A stretch of 18,402 nt of DNA, from positions 1-18,402 of the forward strand of contig CAMDGJ010000029.1 of assembly GCA_945897545.1 (NCBI GenBank), read 5' to 3'. The notes under the pieces are model-generated. The model made no database searches, had not been told where the DNA came from, and saw nothing but the letters and a program-made list of their open reading frames with translations. Position numbers and translations under genes: made by a program. Positions 1 through 8,285 of this stretch are shown piece by piece (positions within the stretch are counted from its first letter, which is position 1; every line of letters begins with the position of its first letter). This DNA is from Flavobacterium psychrophilum (lineage in GTDB: Bacteria > Bacteroidota > Bacteroidia > Flavobacteriales > Flavobacteriaceae).

Positions 1-657
1 TAGAAATTTTTGCGCCAGCACATAAATTGTATGTTGTACCAGCTGCTGGAAGTAAAGTGGCGGCTGTTACCGTTACAGTTGAAGTATCGCTTCCTGTACA
101 AGGAGCGGTAGCATTTACGGTATACGTATATACTCCTACATAACCTGAAACAGGACGAGACCAAGATCCACCTGCATCTGCGCCTGTTAAGGCTGCAAAT
201 AAAGCCTCATCAGAAGGGGAAGCACTTAAACTTAGCGTTCCGTTAGTTCCTGCATTAGGAACAACTTGCTCAGTAACTGTTACCGTAGCGGTATCAGTTC
301 CTGTACAAGGAGCTGTAGCAACTACCGTATAAGTATGTACTAAACCTTCATTAGTCCAAGTTCCTCCAGCATCCGCAGCTGTTAGAGCCGCAAATAATTG
401 AGATTCGCTTGGCGTTGTTCCTGCACAAACCGTAAGTGTTGCGTCAGTTCCTGCGTTAGGTGCCGCTTGTTCGGTTACTGTTACAGTAGCCGTGTCGGTT
501 CCTGTACAAGGAGCTGTTGCAACTACCGTATAAGTGTGCACTAAACCTACATTAGACCAAGATCCACCTGCATCCTCACCTGTTAGGGCTGTAAATAAAT
601 CAGATTCGCTTGGAGTTTCTCCTGCACAAACCGTAAGTGTTGCGTCAGTTCCTGCGT
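1..657 (-). repeat. Tandem 201-207-bp repeats encoding 67-69-residue extracellular modules
   Basis: Three complete units (about 657-457, 456-257 and 256-49) and the start of a fourth (48-1) lie in frame inside the giant surface gene. Each codes for a unit starting near NAGTDATLTVCAG, then TPSES.LF.ALT..DAGG.W, HTYTVVATAPCTGTDTATVTV. Two cysteines recur per unit, one in VCAG and one in APCTG. The first two units share a near-identical run of about 39 bases (620-658 and 419-457), which suggests recent duplication or gene conversion. The array continues past the left edge, so its copy number is unknown. Confidence 0.88.
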
Positions 658-3600
658 TAAGTGCTGATATTGTTGTAATATCGTATTGACAAGTAGCTGG
701 ATTCCAAACTACATTTTGATTGCACGCTACTGATGGAAGCTCTGGCAATGCGCTTACCACAATAGTCATTGTAGCAGTTAAAGCACACTGACCTGCATCT
801 GGAGTAAAGGTATATTCTGTAGTAGCCGTATTATCCAAAGCTGGCAACCAAGTTCCTGTAAAACCATTAGTAGAGGTTTCTGGCAAAGCCGATAAATTTG
901 CTTGATAACAAATGGCGGATACTGGAGTAAAAGTTGGCGCTCCAATTACTGCAAAATTCCCCGCAGACGTTCCTGTTCCTACAGGAGTCGTTACCACTAT
1001 ATTTCCAGCGGCAATAGGTCCAGCAGATAGAATAGCCGTAATGGTAGTACTATTAGTAACTACGAAACTGGCAACAGCAACACCGTTAACGGTTACTGCT
1101 GTGGCTCCTGATAAGTCAGTTCCTTTAATGACTAAAGTAGAACCTCCACACGCTTCTGTGATTGCAATTGTTCCATCGCTAGTCAAACTAGTCACTTTAG
1201 GTTCAGCAACATAAATTAATTGTACTTTTCCATTCGTACCAGTGATATAATTTACCGACCACCTTGGGTTTGATTCTAAACCTATAACACTAGCAAAGTT
1301 TCCTGTAAGTGTTCCCGTAGCATTGGTAGTTAGTATACTAATGATTCTATTTCCAAGTGGCGTAAATATACCTGTTAAGTCTAATGTTGCATTGGTAATA
1401 TCAAATCCTCCACCAGTAGCGCTGTTGGTAATTTGGTCAAAAGCTGTACTTGATACAATACTTTGAATATCCAATTTCAATGTACCGTTAATTGCCACCG
1501 TTGAAGCATTCGCAATATCTGTATTTCCTACTCCAGTACCACCAGGGGTAATCACACTAGTTGCAGAAGTTGTTAAGGCCGAAAAAGTATTTAAATTTGT
1601 AGCCGTTCCTGTATTAACAGTACCATTGTTTGTAAAAGTACCATTACTTGCAGATAATGGAGATGCTGCATATAAAGTAATTGCACTATATGCAATAGAT
1701 GCATCGCCCGTACCAGATGTTTTAGTAAGAGTTCCTGTTGCAGGAGTAGTTCCAGTTAATGCAAAACCACCTGTTAATCCTGTACCAGTTCCATTTACTT
1801 TGGCAAAAACTACGGTATAAACATTTGAGTTAGCATCCGTGTAAGTAGCGCCCGCAGCTGCGGCTACTGTCAAACCTACGGTAAATTGAACTGATCTACT
1901 TGTAGCAGGAGTATTATAGTCAAAAGTAATTGTCCCAGCAGTACCATTTGTAACAGCAAAAGCTTGGAATTCAGAACTTGAAACTATAGTTCCTGTGTTA
2001 TTGATGGAAGATCTACTAGCTAGACCACCAAAATTAATACTTTGCCCTGTGAAAGTTAACGCACCAGCATTATTAATAGTCACAGCAGGAGTACCTGCAG
2101 CCGCAAAAATACGTATCGGACAGCCCGTAACTGAGGTAAATGGTTGCGAATTTTTCAAGTTCAATACACCTGTGCCAGTATTTGTTATAATGACAAGACC
2201 CTGACCAGAAGTAGCTGGCACTCGAAGCGCAGCATTATTAGAAGACGATCCAATGGCAACATCTACATTTACCGTACCCTGATTTTCAAAGTTTATCTTG
2301 TTTATAGCAGGTAAAGTATTGCCTGAGTTGTTAACACTTAAATTAATAACAGAACTTGATGAAGCACCCAAAATGGAAATAGTTCCTTTATTAGTAAAAT
2401 TAACATCAGCAGACGCAGCATTAGTTTGAAGAATATTAATCCCCATAGCAGTATTAGTAGCAGCGCTATTTAATGTCAATGTCGTTCCTGTATCTACAGT
2501 AACACTGTTTCCATTATTCCCCATTATTAATAATCCATTATTAACAGGTGCACCTACAGTTCCTAGCGTAAATCCAGCACCACCGATAATTATAGGGTTT
2601 TTAGCCCCATCGACTACTCGAAGTGCATAAACGGCTAAAGCCGTGTTGTTAAGGCTAAAAGTAGTGGTACCATTAAAAAGCATTTTATAGGTAGTGTTCG
2701 CTGTAGTACCATTAAATTGAATACCTCCACTTGAGGCATTCCCTAAAGTAGTGCTAATGTTTAAAGCACCAGAACCTGAATACCCATATTCTGCAGCACT
2801 ACTAGGTGCCACAGAAGGAACTAAACAAGCGATACCAAAAGAGGCACCAGCATTAGTAGCAGTAGCATTCAGTATTCCGTTATTCACAATACTACCTCCT
2901 TTTAAGGTGATAGCAACAGCTGCAGCAGTAGCACTGGTATTGTTTACCGTAAGAGTTGCCCCAGAATCGATGGTTAAGATAGAACCTGTGTTACCACCAG
3001 TAGTATTATTGATAGCAAGGCTGTAAATTACGTAAGTACCGCTAGCTACAACAGGAGTACCCCCATTGCTGATTACAACATTATCAATACCTCGCGATGG
3101 AGTTTGCCCAGGAAAACCATCAGGACCAGTTCCTGTTTTTGTCCAGTTAGCAGCAGTTGCCCAGTCGCTAGAGGAACTTCCGTTCCAGGTAAAGGTATCA
3201 GGACAAGCATTTACTGTAATGGTCATTGTAGCTGTTGTAGCACACAGACCTTCAGTAGGTGTAAAAGTGTACTCGGTAGTTGCCGTATTATTTATTGCTG
3301 GCGACCAAGTTCCTGTAACACTATTGTTAGAAGTTGTTGGCAAAGCCGATAAACTTGCTCCTGAACAAATGGCAGCAACAGCAGTAAAATTTGGTGTTAC
3401 ATTTGAATTTACCGTAATGGTCATTGCAGCTGTTGTAGCACACTGACCTGCAGTTGGTGTAAAGGTATAGGCCGTGGTAGCTGCATTATTTAATGCTGGC
3501 GACCAAGTTCCTGTAATACTATTATCAGAAGTTGTTGCCAAAGCCGATAAACTTCCTCCTGAACAAATGGCAGAAACAGCTGTAAAACTTGGAGTTACAT

Positions 3601-5521
3601 TTGCATTTACCGCAAAATTCCCACCAGCTGTTGAAGCTCCTCCCAAACTAGTCGTAACTACTACTGCTCCAGAGGCAATTGCCCCAGCAGGAAGAGTAGC
3701 TGTTATTTGAGTTGCACTATTAACGACATAGCTGGAGCTGGAAAGAGCAACACCATTAATGGTTACTGTTGTAACTCCTACAAAGTTAGTTCCTGTAATG
3801 ACTAAAGTAGTACCTGCACAACCTTCTGTGATAGCAGCTGTTCCATCACTAGTCAAACTAGTAATTGTTGGTTCACTAGAGGACACATTAGTCGTAAGAT
3901 TCAAGGTGGCGGTATTACAGCCAGTAACATAAGTGTAGGTTCCAGTAGCAGTATACGTTTGGCTATTGAGTGCCCAAGTATAAGAACCAGTTGGTTCTGC
4001 TACTGTTACACTTCCATCTGTTGTTAATGGATTAACTGTAATGGTCATTGTAGCTGTTGAAGCACATATGCCAGCAGTTGGTGTAAAAGTGTAGACGGTA
4101 GTTGCCGTATTATTTAATGCTGGCGACCAAGTTCCTGTAATACCAGTTGTATTTGTAGAGGTTGTTGGCAAAGCCGATAAACTTGCTCCTGAACAAATGG
4201 CATCCACTTGCGCAAAAGTTGGAGTTTCACCTGAATTTACCGTAATGGTCATTGTAGCTGTTGAAGAAGCACACTGACCTACGGCTGGCGTAAAGGTGTA
4301 CTCGGTAGTTGCCGTATTATTCAAAGCTGGCGACCAAGTTCCACTAATACCATTGTTAGAGGTTAATGGCAAAGCCGATAAAGTTGCTCCGGAACAAATG
4401 GGATCCACTTGCGTAAAAGTTGGAGCTACACGAGTACCGCAATCCCAGGCACCAACATCTTTACCATCAGATCCAAAAGCTATAGGAGTAGCATCTCCAG
4501 CAGCTGCAAGCCTAAATCTAACTTTACCACTAGTATCGTCATAAGTTAAGCCAGACGAGCCAAGTGCAATAGTAGCACTTACAGTTGAACTGGTTTTAGT
4601 CACATTAGGATTCGTATATTGAGCAAGTGAATTAGTAAGAGTTGAACCTATACTAGCCGCAGAACCCCAGTCACCTGCGGCAGAAACATTATTACTCATT
4701 TTATTATCATAAAATAAGGAATTATAAATTTTTGTAGTTCCTGTATTTGTTCTTACTGCTCCAAAAGATTGGTCTGCAATTCCAGCTCCAACAGTATTTT
4801 GAAAAAAGGTACAATTGTACGCATTAACAACAGGAGTAGTACCAGCAACAAACAAAGCACCGCCACCTTGTGCAGCAGTAGTACTTGTTGTTTTATTTTT
4901 ATAAAAAGTACACCTAGTTAATGTAGCATTAACACTAGCAAAGAATGAAATAGCACCACCATCGCGTACGGCTGTGTTTTCTTTAAAAAGGCAATCCGTA
5001 ATGGTTACAGTAGAACTTTGAATCCAAAGTGCACCACCACCTTGTGTAGTACTGGTCATGGTATTTCCATTAAACCTACAATTTTCAAAATTTATAGTAA
5101 CACCAGCCTGATTACTATACAATACAGCTCCCCCTCCTGCTAGACTAGAATTCTGCCCAGAAAAAGTGATGTTTTTAAACGTTACGTTTTGACCACTAGA
5201 AGCAGCGTTGATTTGAAACATTCTAGTCGCACCAGTTACACCAGATAGAGTAGAGCCTCCTGCATCACCTTCTATGGTGTATGCGAAAGCTTTAGTTGTT
5301 GTTAAAGTCTGAGATCCAGCAGGAACAGTTCCCACAACCCTTAAAACATCGCCTGCTGAATTTATTTGAACTAAAGCAGTAGTCAAACTACCAAAAGCAT
5401 TAGCTTGACTTGAACCATCAGCAGTTCCTGCAGCGGCTGAAGCAACCCAGACTGTCTGTTGAGAATACAAATTGCCCACTAAAAATAGAAGGCATAAAAT
5501 ATGAAAGATATTTTTTTTCAT
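1..5521 (-). CDS. Giant modular surface protein (adhesin-like), C-terminus beyond left edge
   Basis: The frame starts at ATG 5519-5521 and I followed it, spot-checking frame at several points, to base 2 without a stop: 1840 codons, C-terminus missing. Residues 1-21 are a signal peptide (MKKNIFHILCLLFLVGNLYS, then QQ). Residues ~118-260 carry Pmp-like beta-helix repeats, with GGGA or GGAI motifs paired with FENCRFNGNT, CLFKENTA and CTFYKN. Residues ~363-496 hold two CSGxxLSALP...GTWSPALNNTATT modules, followed by a YTWALNSQTYTATGTY module. Next come a TIG/IPT domain (~546-639), two more CSG modules (~639-770), a WNGSSSSDW motif, a long Asn/Thr/Gly-rich beta-solenoid-like stretch (~790-1430), a second TIG domain (~1437-1526), a fifth CSG module, and ~67-residue NAGTDATLTVCAG repeats to the edge. 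This composition is typical of flavobacterial type IX secreted adhesins. A type B sorting domain at the unseen C-terminus is expected but not shown. The role in attachment or glycan binding is inferred. No enzyme motif is visible. Confidence 0.92.
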   Translation of the reverse strand, partial: MKKNIFHILCLLFLVGNLYSQQTVWVASAAAGTADGSSQANAFGSLTTALVQINSAGDVLRVVGTVPAGSQTLTTTKAFAYTIEGDAGGSTLSGVTGATRMFQINAASSGQNVTFKNITFSGQNSSLAGGGAVLYSNQAGVTINFENCRFNGNTMTSTTQGGGALWIQSSTVTITDCLFKENTAVRDGGAISFFASVNATLTRCTFYKNKTTSTTAAQGGGALFVAGTTPVVNAYNCTFFQNTVGAGIADQSFGAVRTNTGTTKIYNSLFYDNKMSNNVSAAGDWGSAASIGSTLTNSLAQYTNPNVTKTSSTVSATIALGSSGLTYDDTSGKVRFRLAAAGDATPIAFGSDGKDVGAWDCGTRVAPTFTQVDPICSGATLSALPLTSNNGISGTWSPALNNTATTEYTFTPAVGQCASSTATMTITVNSGETPTFAQVDAICSGASLSALPTTSTNTTGITGTWSPALNNTATTVYTFTPTAGICASTATMTITVNPLTTDGSVTVAEPTGSYTWALNSQTYTATGTYTYVTGCNTATLNLTTNVSSSEPTITSLTSDGTAAITEGCAGTTLVITGTNFVGVTTVTINGVALSSSSYVVNSATQITATLPAGAIASGAVVVTTSLGGASTAGGNFAVNANVTPSFTAVSAICSGGSLSALATTSDNSITGTWSPALNNAATTAYTFTPTAGQCATTAAMTITVNSNVTPNFTAVAAICSGASLSALPTTSNNSVTGTWSPAINNTATTEYTFTPTEGLCATTATMTITVNACPDTFTWNGSSSSDWATAANWTKTGTGPDGFPGQTPSRGIDNVVISNGGTPVVASGTYVIYSLAINNTTGGNTGSILTIDSGATLTVNNTSATAAAVAITLKGGSIVNNGILNATATNAGASFGIACLVPSVAPSSAAEYGYSGSGALNISTTLGNASSGGIQFNGTTANTTYKMLFNGTTTFSLNNTALAVYALRVVDGAKNPIIIGGAGFTLGTVGAPVNNGLLIMGNNGNSVTVDTGTTLTLNSAATNTAMGINILQTNAASADVNFTNKGTISILGASSSSVINLSVNNSGNTLPAINKINFENQGTVNVDVAIGSSSNNAALRVPATSGQGLVIITNTGTGVLNLKNSQPFTSVTGCPIRIFAAAGTPAVTINNAGALTFTGQSINFGGLASRSSINNTGTIVSSSEFQAFAVTNGTAGTITFDYNTPATSRSVQFTVGLTVAAAAGATYTDANSNVYTVVFAKVNGTGTGLTGGFALTGTTPATGTLTKTSGTGDASIAYSAITLYAASPLSASNGTFTNNGTVNTGTATNLNTFSALTTSATSVITPGGTGVGNTDIANASTVAINGTLKLDIQSIVSSTAFDQITNSATGGGFDITNATLDLTGIFTPLGNRIISILTTNATGTLTGNFASVIGLESNPRWSVNYITGTNGKVQLIYVAEPKVTSLTSDGTIAITEACGGSTLVIKGTDLSGATAVTVNGVAVASFVVTNSTTITAILSAGPIAAGNIVVTTPVGTGTSAGNFAVIGAPTFTPVSAICYQANLSALPETSTNGFTGTWLPALDNTATTEYTFTPDAGQCALTATMTIVVSALPELPSVACNQNVVWNPATCQYDITTISALNAGTDATLTVCAGETPSESDLFTALTGEDAGGSWSNVGLVHTYTVVATAPCTGTDTATVTVTEQAAPNAGTDATLTVCAGTTPSESQLFAALTAADAGGTWTNEGLVHTYTVVATAPCTGTDTATVTVTEQVVPNAGTNGTLSLSASPSDEALFAALTGADAGGSWSRPVSGYVGVYTYTVNATAPCTGSDTSTVTVTAATLLPAAGTTYNLCAGAKIS
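755..944 (-). repeat. Fifth, diverged copy of the CSG/GTWSPALNN module
   Basis: This stretch encodes AICYQANLSALPETSTNGF followed by TGTWLPALDNTATTEYTFTP. It is clearly the same module as those at 3213-3606 and 4035-4434, but the usual CSG is CYQ and SPALNN is LPALDN. It sits directly after the second TIG domain (about 945-1213), just as the copy at 3411-3606 follows the first TIG domain (about 3606-3885). TIG plus CSG module therefore appears to be a repeated two-domain cassette. Confidence 0.85.
3213..3606 (-). repeat. Two tandem 198-bp repeats (66-residue CSG modules)
   Basis: Two direct repeats with a period of 198 bp (starting marks ACYGTAATGG on the plus strand at 3213 and 3411) encode consecutive copies of AICSGxSLSALxTTSxNS, then TGTWSPAxNN.ATT.YTFTPT.G.CATTA.MTITV. 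Both nucleotide and protein similarity are high. The modules resemble PKD/Ig-like domains common in flavobacterial secreted proteins. The cysteine in ICSG and the one in QCA/LCA could form a disulfide. Confidence 0.88.
4035..4434 (-). repeat. Two tandem 198-204-bp repeats (CSG modules)
   Basis: A second pair of the same module, with a period of about 204 bp (marks at 4035 and 4239), directly follows the beta-helix region. One copy carries a two-residue insertion (STNTTGITGTW). Nucleotide similarity to the pair at 3213-3606 is obvious by eye, so the two pairs probably arose by internal segmental duplication. Confidence 0.87.
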
Positions 5522-5559
5522 AATCGATTTTTTAGTTAATTAGATTTAATTTGAAATGT

Positions 5560-5819
5560 ATTATACAAATAAAAATTAGTGACCCTTGAGAGTCCATTAC
5601 CATTTATTTGTTGTCCTGAGGTTTCCCCAGGATAAGTATCCCTACCGGCAGTTCCTGTTTTTACACAGCAACTAGAGTAGCCCAGTTGTTAGCGAAACTT
5701 CCGTTCCAGCTAAAGGTCCTTACGCCATGGCCCTATTGGCAAAAAAGGCAACAAAAGACCGTGTGTAGAGGAATTCCTCGTCATTTTGGTTTTTTGTAAG
5801 AATTGAAATTCTTTTTCAT
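5560..5819 (-). pseudogene. Frameshifted remnant of a surface-protein gene related to the downstream giant gene
   Basis: On the minus strand, 5735-5610 can be aligned by eye with the WNGS...NW module inside the giant gene (plus strand 3115-3205). They share CAGTTCCTGTTTTT and CTTCCGTTCCAG.TAAAGGT. It translates as RTFSWNGSFANNWAT, then needs a frameshift to continue as CVKTGTAGRDTYPGETSGQQ. About 85 bases upstream, an ATG at 5817-5819 opens MKKNFNSYKKPK and stops after 12 residues; this looks like the N-terminus of an exported flavobacterial protein. No single frame joins the parts. I read it as the decayed 5' part of a paralogous gene. The homology is directly visible. Linking the ATG to the same old gene is inference. 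Confidence 0.6.
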
Positions 5820-5821
5820 AG

Positions 5822-6473
5822 TTAGTAGGTTTTATTTATTAAATGGTATCGGGAACTTTTCCCAATTTTTTTATTTAGGGTGTACCTAAAATTTATTTTT
5901 GACTTTTTTTGTTTTTAAACAGTTTTTTCAAATTGTTAATCTATTTTCATGGGGCACTTTGGTTTTGACTTTGGGTGACCTCCTTAAAAAAATATATTAT
6001 GTTGTTTTTTAATTTGAGCTTTATCCATAATAACCAAAATCAGCAATGCGATCCAGACTGATTAATCCATCTTTTTTAAGCTTAGTTTATTAACTAAGTT
6101 TTAAGATTTAATTTTGACAAAAAAAGACAAATAAAGCTAGCGAACATTAATAATTCATTAATTATTCATTAATAATGAATATTTTAATGAAAAAATAAAT
6201 TAATCAATTAAAAAAAAAGCTGTTTTTTTATTGATTTAGCAGCCTGTTGCAATCTATTCTCTAATGAATTTGCAGGTTTTTTTGGGCTTTTCCATCAGTT
6301 TTCGGATTTATATGGAAAACCCCATTTTTAAACAAAATATTCAATTTAATTAAGATAGTTTTTTTGGATTATCGGCTAAAATTTTGAAACAACTTCATAC
6401 TGCTTTCTACCTCAGCTATTTTTTGAATATTTACGGAAGATACTCTCCATAAAGTGATTCATTTTCAAAAAAA
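5822..6473. other. AT-rich gene-poor intergenic stretch with small hairpins
   Basis: No convincing gene is present on either strand. Two perfect hairpins are visible: 6081-6098 (CTTAGTT, loop TATT, AACTAAG) and 6164-6180 (ATTCATT, loop AAT, AATGAAT). Short minus-strand stretches end in stops and read like possible gene tails, such as LKKDGLISLDRIADFGYYG (about 6080-6023) and KPANSLENRLQQAAKSIKKQ (about 6278-6219), but neither has a start or an upstream open frame. The stretch probably separates the sulfatase end of the enzyme cluster from the surface-protein gene and may contain decayed coding DNA. Confidence 0.5.
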
Positions 6474-8081
6474 TTAATTTGCCGGTTCTACTCTATACCG
6501 TCTATCTATACTAAGCTTTGTCATTTTTTTTAGGGCTTCATCTGATAAATCCATTTTGTTTTCTTTTTTCAGTTCTTCCAATCTCGTTTTAAGATTTGAA
6601 ATCAATACTGTGTTTGCTGCATTGTCATATATATTATTTACTTCAAAAGGGTCTTTTTTTAAGTCGAATAACTCCCAGTTGTCCATGTCGTAGTAATAAT
6701 GTATTAATTTATAGCGTTCCGTTATTATTCCGTAATGAGGCTGAACATGATGCCAATAAGGATATTCGTAATAGTGATAATAAACGGCATCTCTAAAAGG
6801 TTTAACCTTTTTGTTTTCTAAAATTGGAACAAAACTCTTTCCTTGTATGTCTTTGGGAGTTTCAATACCTGCTAAACTCAATAATGTAGGAGCAAAATCT
6901 ATATTTAAAAGCAAATCATTGCTCACCGTACCGGCAGCAATATGGTTAGGATAACGCACTAAAAGCGGCATGTGTAAGGATTCTTCATACATAAACCTTT
7001 TATCAAACCATCCGTGTTCTCCTAAATAAAAACCTTGGTCAGAAGTATAAACCACTATTGTATTTTCGGCTAAACCACTTTCATCTAAATACTTTAGCAT
7101 ATCGCCAACAGCGTCATCAACACCTTTTACCACACGTAAATAATCCTTTATATAGTGCTGGTATTTCCACTCTTTCCTTTGGGTGTCTGTCATGGTAGAA
7201 TCCGGCGTCCAAAATTCGCCATCATTATTACCAAAACTATTCCACGCATTCAGTTGTTCTTCTGATAGTCCTTTAGGAGGTTTAATTTTCAAATCCTTTC
7301 TGTTCATGTGGCCGTCAATTCGCATCCATGCGTCTTTTGCGGCGGCTCTTCCTTTATAATCATCATTAAAAGTGGTTGGATACGGAATGCTAACATCCTC
7401 TAGATACTTTTCATAACCAGGACCGGGCTCCCATGGGCGATGCGGCGCTTTAAACTGATACATGAGCATAAATGGACTATCCTTTTTTGCTCTGTTTTTT
7501 AACCATTTAAGAGCATCTTCCTTTATTACCGCTGTAGAATGTTTTCCTTTTTCTTCAATAATTTTATTTCCTGTTGCTTCAAAAACGGGATCAAAATAAG
7601 TACCCTGACCTTCTTTATTGAATAATACTTTATAATAATCAAAACCTGTAGGCGCGGTTCCTAGATGCCATTTACCAATTACGGCTGTTTCATAACCCGC
7701 ACTTTGAAGTAACTTCGGAAAAGTTTGTTGTGAACCATCAAAATCACCGCCACCTTCATTTTTAAAAAAACCATTTACATGACTGTATTTTCCTGTAATA
7801 ATGGAAGCTCTTGAGGGACCACAAATAGAATTGGTACAAATCATATTATTAAAACGTACCCCTTCCCTAGCGATACGATCTATATTTGGAGTCGGAGCCA
7901 CTTTGGCCAAAAAACCTTGGTAAGCACTAATGGCGGCCAATGCGTGATCATCTGTCATAATAAACAAGATGTTTGGTTTCTTTTTTGGAATTTTATTTGT
8001 GGCTACAAATGCCGTATTACAACTTATCAGCGAAAAAATAAGTACTGTAACTAATAAATAGAAATGATTTTTAGAATTCAT
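6474..8081 (-). CDS. Lipoprotein sulfatase, S1 family (formylglycine-dependent)
   Basis: The gene encodes a 535-residue sulfatase that hydrolyses sulfate esters on a carbohydrate. Residues 1-21 end in the lipobox LISC, so Cys21 is probably lipidated and the enzyme membrane-anchored. The catalytic Cys87 lies in CGPSRASIITG and must be converted to formylglycine. Other expected active-site residues are Asp44-Asp45 (MTDDH), Lys137 and His139 (GKWH), His214 (KAPHRPW), Asp348-Gln349 (TSDQG), His356 and Lys361 (GEHGWFDKR). All are present, so it should be active. Length and the EHGWFDKRFMYEESLHMPLLVR block resemble N-acetylglucosamine-6-sulfatase/mucin-desulfating types (S1_11-like), but I cannot fix the subfamily or substrate. 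It is the last enzyme of the minus-strand cluster, 204 bp after GH3. It is clearly different from the sulfatase at 16984-18345. Confidence 0.95.
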   Translation of the reverse strand: MNSKNHFYLLVTVLIFSLISCNTAFVATNKIPKKKPNILFIMTDDHALAAISAYQGFLAKVAPTPNIDRIAREGVRFNNMICTNSICGPSRASIITGKYSHVNGFFKNEGGGDFDGSQQTFPKLLQSAGYETAVIGKWHLGTAPTGFDYYKVLFNKEGQGTYFDPVFEATGNKIIEEKGKHSTAVIKEDALKWLKNRAKKDSPFMLMYQFKAPHRPWEPGPGYEKYLEDVSIPYPTTFNDDYKGRAAAKDAWMRIDGHMNRKDLKIKPPKGLSEEQLNAWNSFGNNDGEFWTPDSTMTDTQRKEWKYQHYIKDYLRVVKGVDDAVGDMLKYLDESGLAENTIVVYTSDQGFYLGEHGWFDKRFMYEESLHMPLLVRYPNHIAAGTVSNDLLLNIDFAPTLLSLAGIETPKDIQGKSFVPILENKKVKPFRDAVYYHYYEYPYWHHVQPHYGIITERYKLIHYYYDMDNWELFDLKKDPFEVNNIYDNAANTVLISNLKTRLEELKKENKMDLSDEALKKMTKLSIDRRYRVEPAN

Positions 8082-8117
8082 AGATTTAATCTAATTAATT
8101 GTTTTTATATTTTTTGT

Positions 8118-8258
8118 TTGTTAAACTACCTCGGGCAGAGCCCCAGTGGTATTCACCACAAATTACTTCGTCTATTCGACCTTCGGTCTCAGGTCGTGAA
8201 TTTTTATTTATAATTTGTGAATTTGCGGTAAAAATTCGAAGCAGAGCTTCGAGGAATT
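8118..8258. repeat. Compact multi-hairpin intergenic element (REPIN/MITE-like candidate)
   Basis: The GH3-sulfatase gap is packed with perfect inverted repeats: GGGC/GCCC with loop AGA (8133-8143), GTGGT/ACCAC with loop ATTC (8146-8159), CACAAATTA/TAATTTGTG (8157-8165 with 8211-8219), CGACCT/AGGTCG (8177-8182 with 8191-8196, with a smaller GACC/GGTC hairpin inside), and TCGAAGC/GCTTCGA with loop AGA (8236-8252). The element is bounded by CCTCG (8129-8133) and CGAGG (8250-8254). Two end hairpins share the GCAGAGC core in opposite halves, as in paired REP elements. It is richer in G+C than the flanks. It could be a mobile non-autonomous repeat, an mRNA-stabilising or attenuating structure in the operon, or both. 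Confidence 0.55.
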
Positions 8259-8285
8259 AAACCTAAAGAGATCAAATACCATAAT

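Noticed and set aside
1..657. CRISPR-like array
   Set aside because: The units are 201-207 bp, translate in frame and lack short repeats with unique spacers; they are protein-domain repeats.
912..4544. Several plus-strand open frames of 64-126 codons
   Set aside because: They are antisense to the giant minus-strand gene. Their recurring peptides simply mirror the in-frame DNA repeats, and they lack independent starts or family signals.
5522..5580. Possible promoter TTTATTTG upstream of the giant surface gene
   Set aside because: Same weak match without a TTG at the right spacing; not reported as a feature.
6164..6180. Hairpin ATTCATT-AAT-AATGAAT as a terminator of the 6474-8081 sulfatase
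   Set aside because: It lies about 290 bp past the stop, is purely A/T-rich in its stem apart from one C-G pair, and has no clear T-run, so it is not a convincing terminator.
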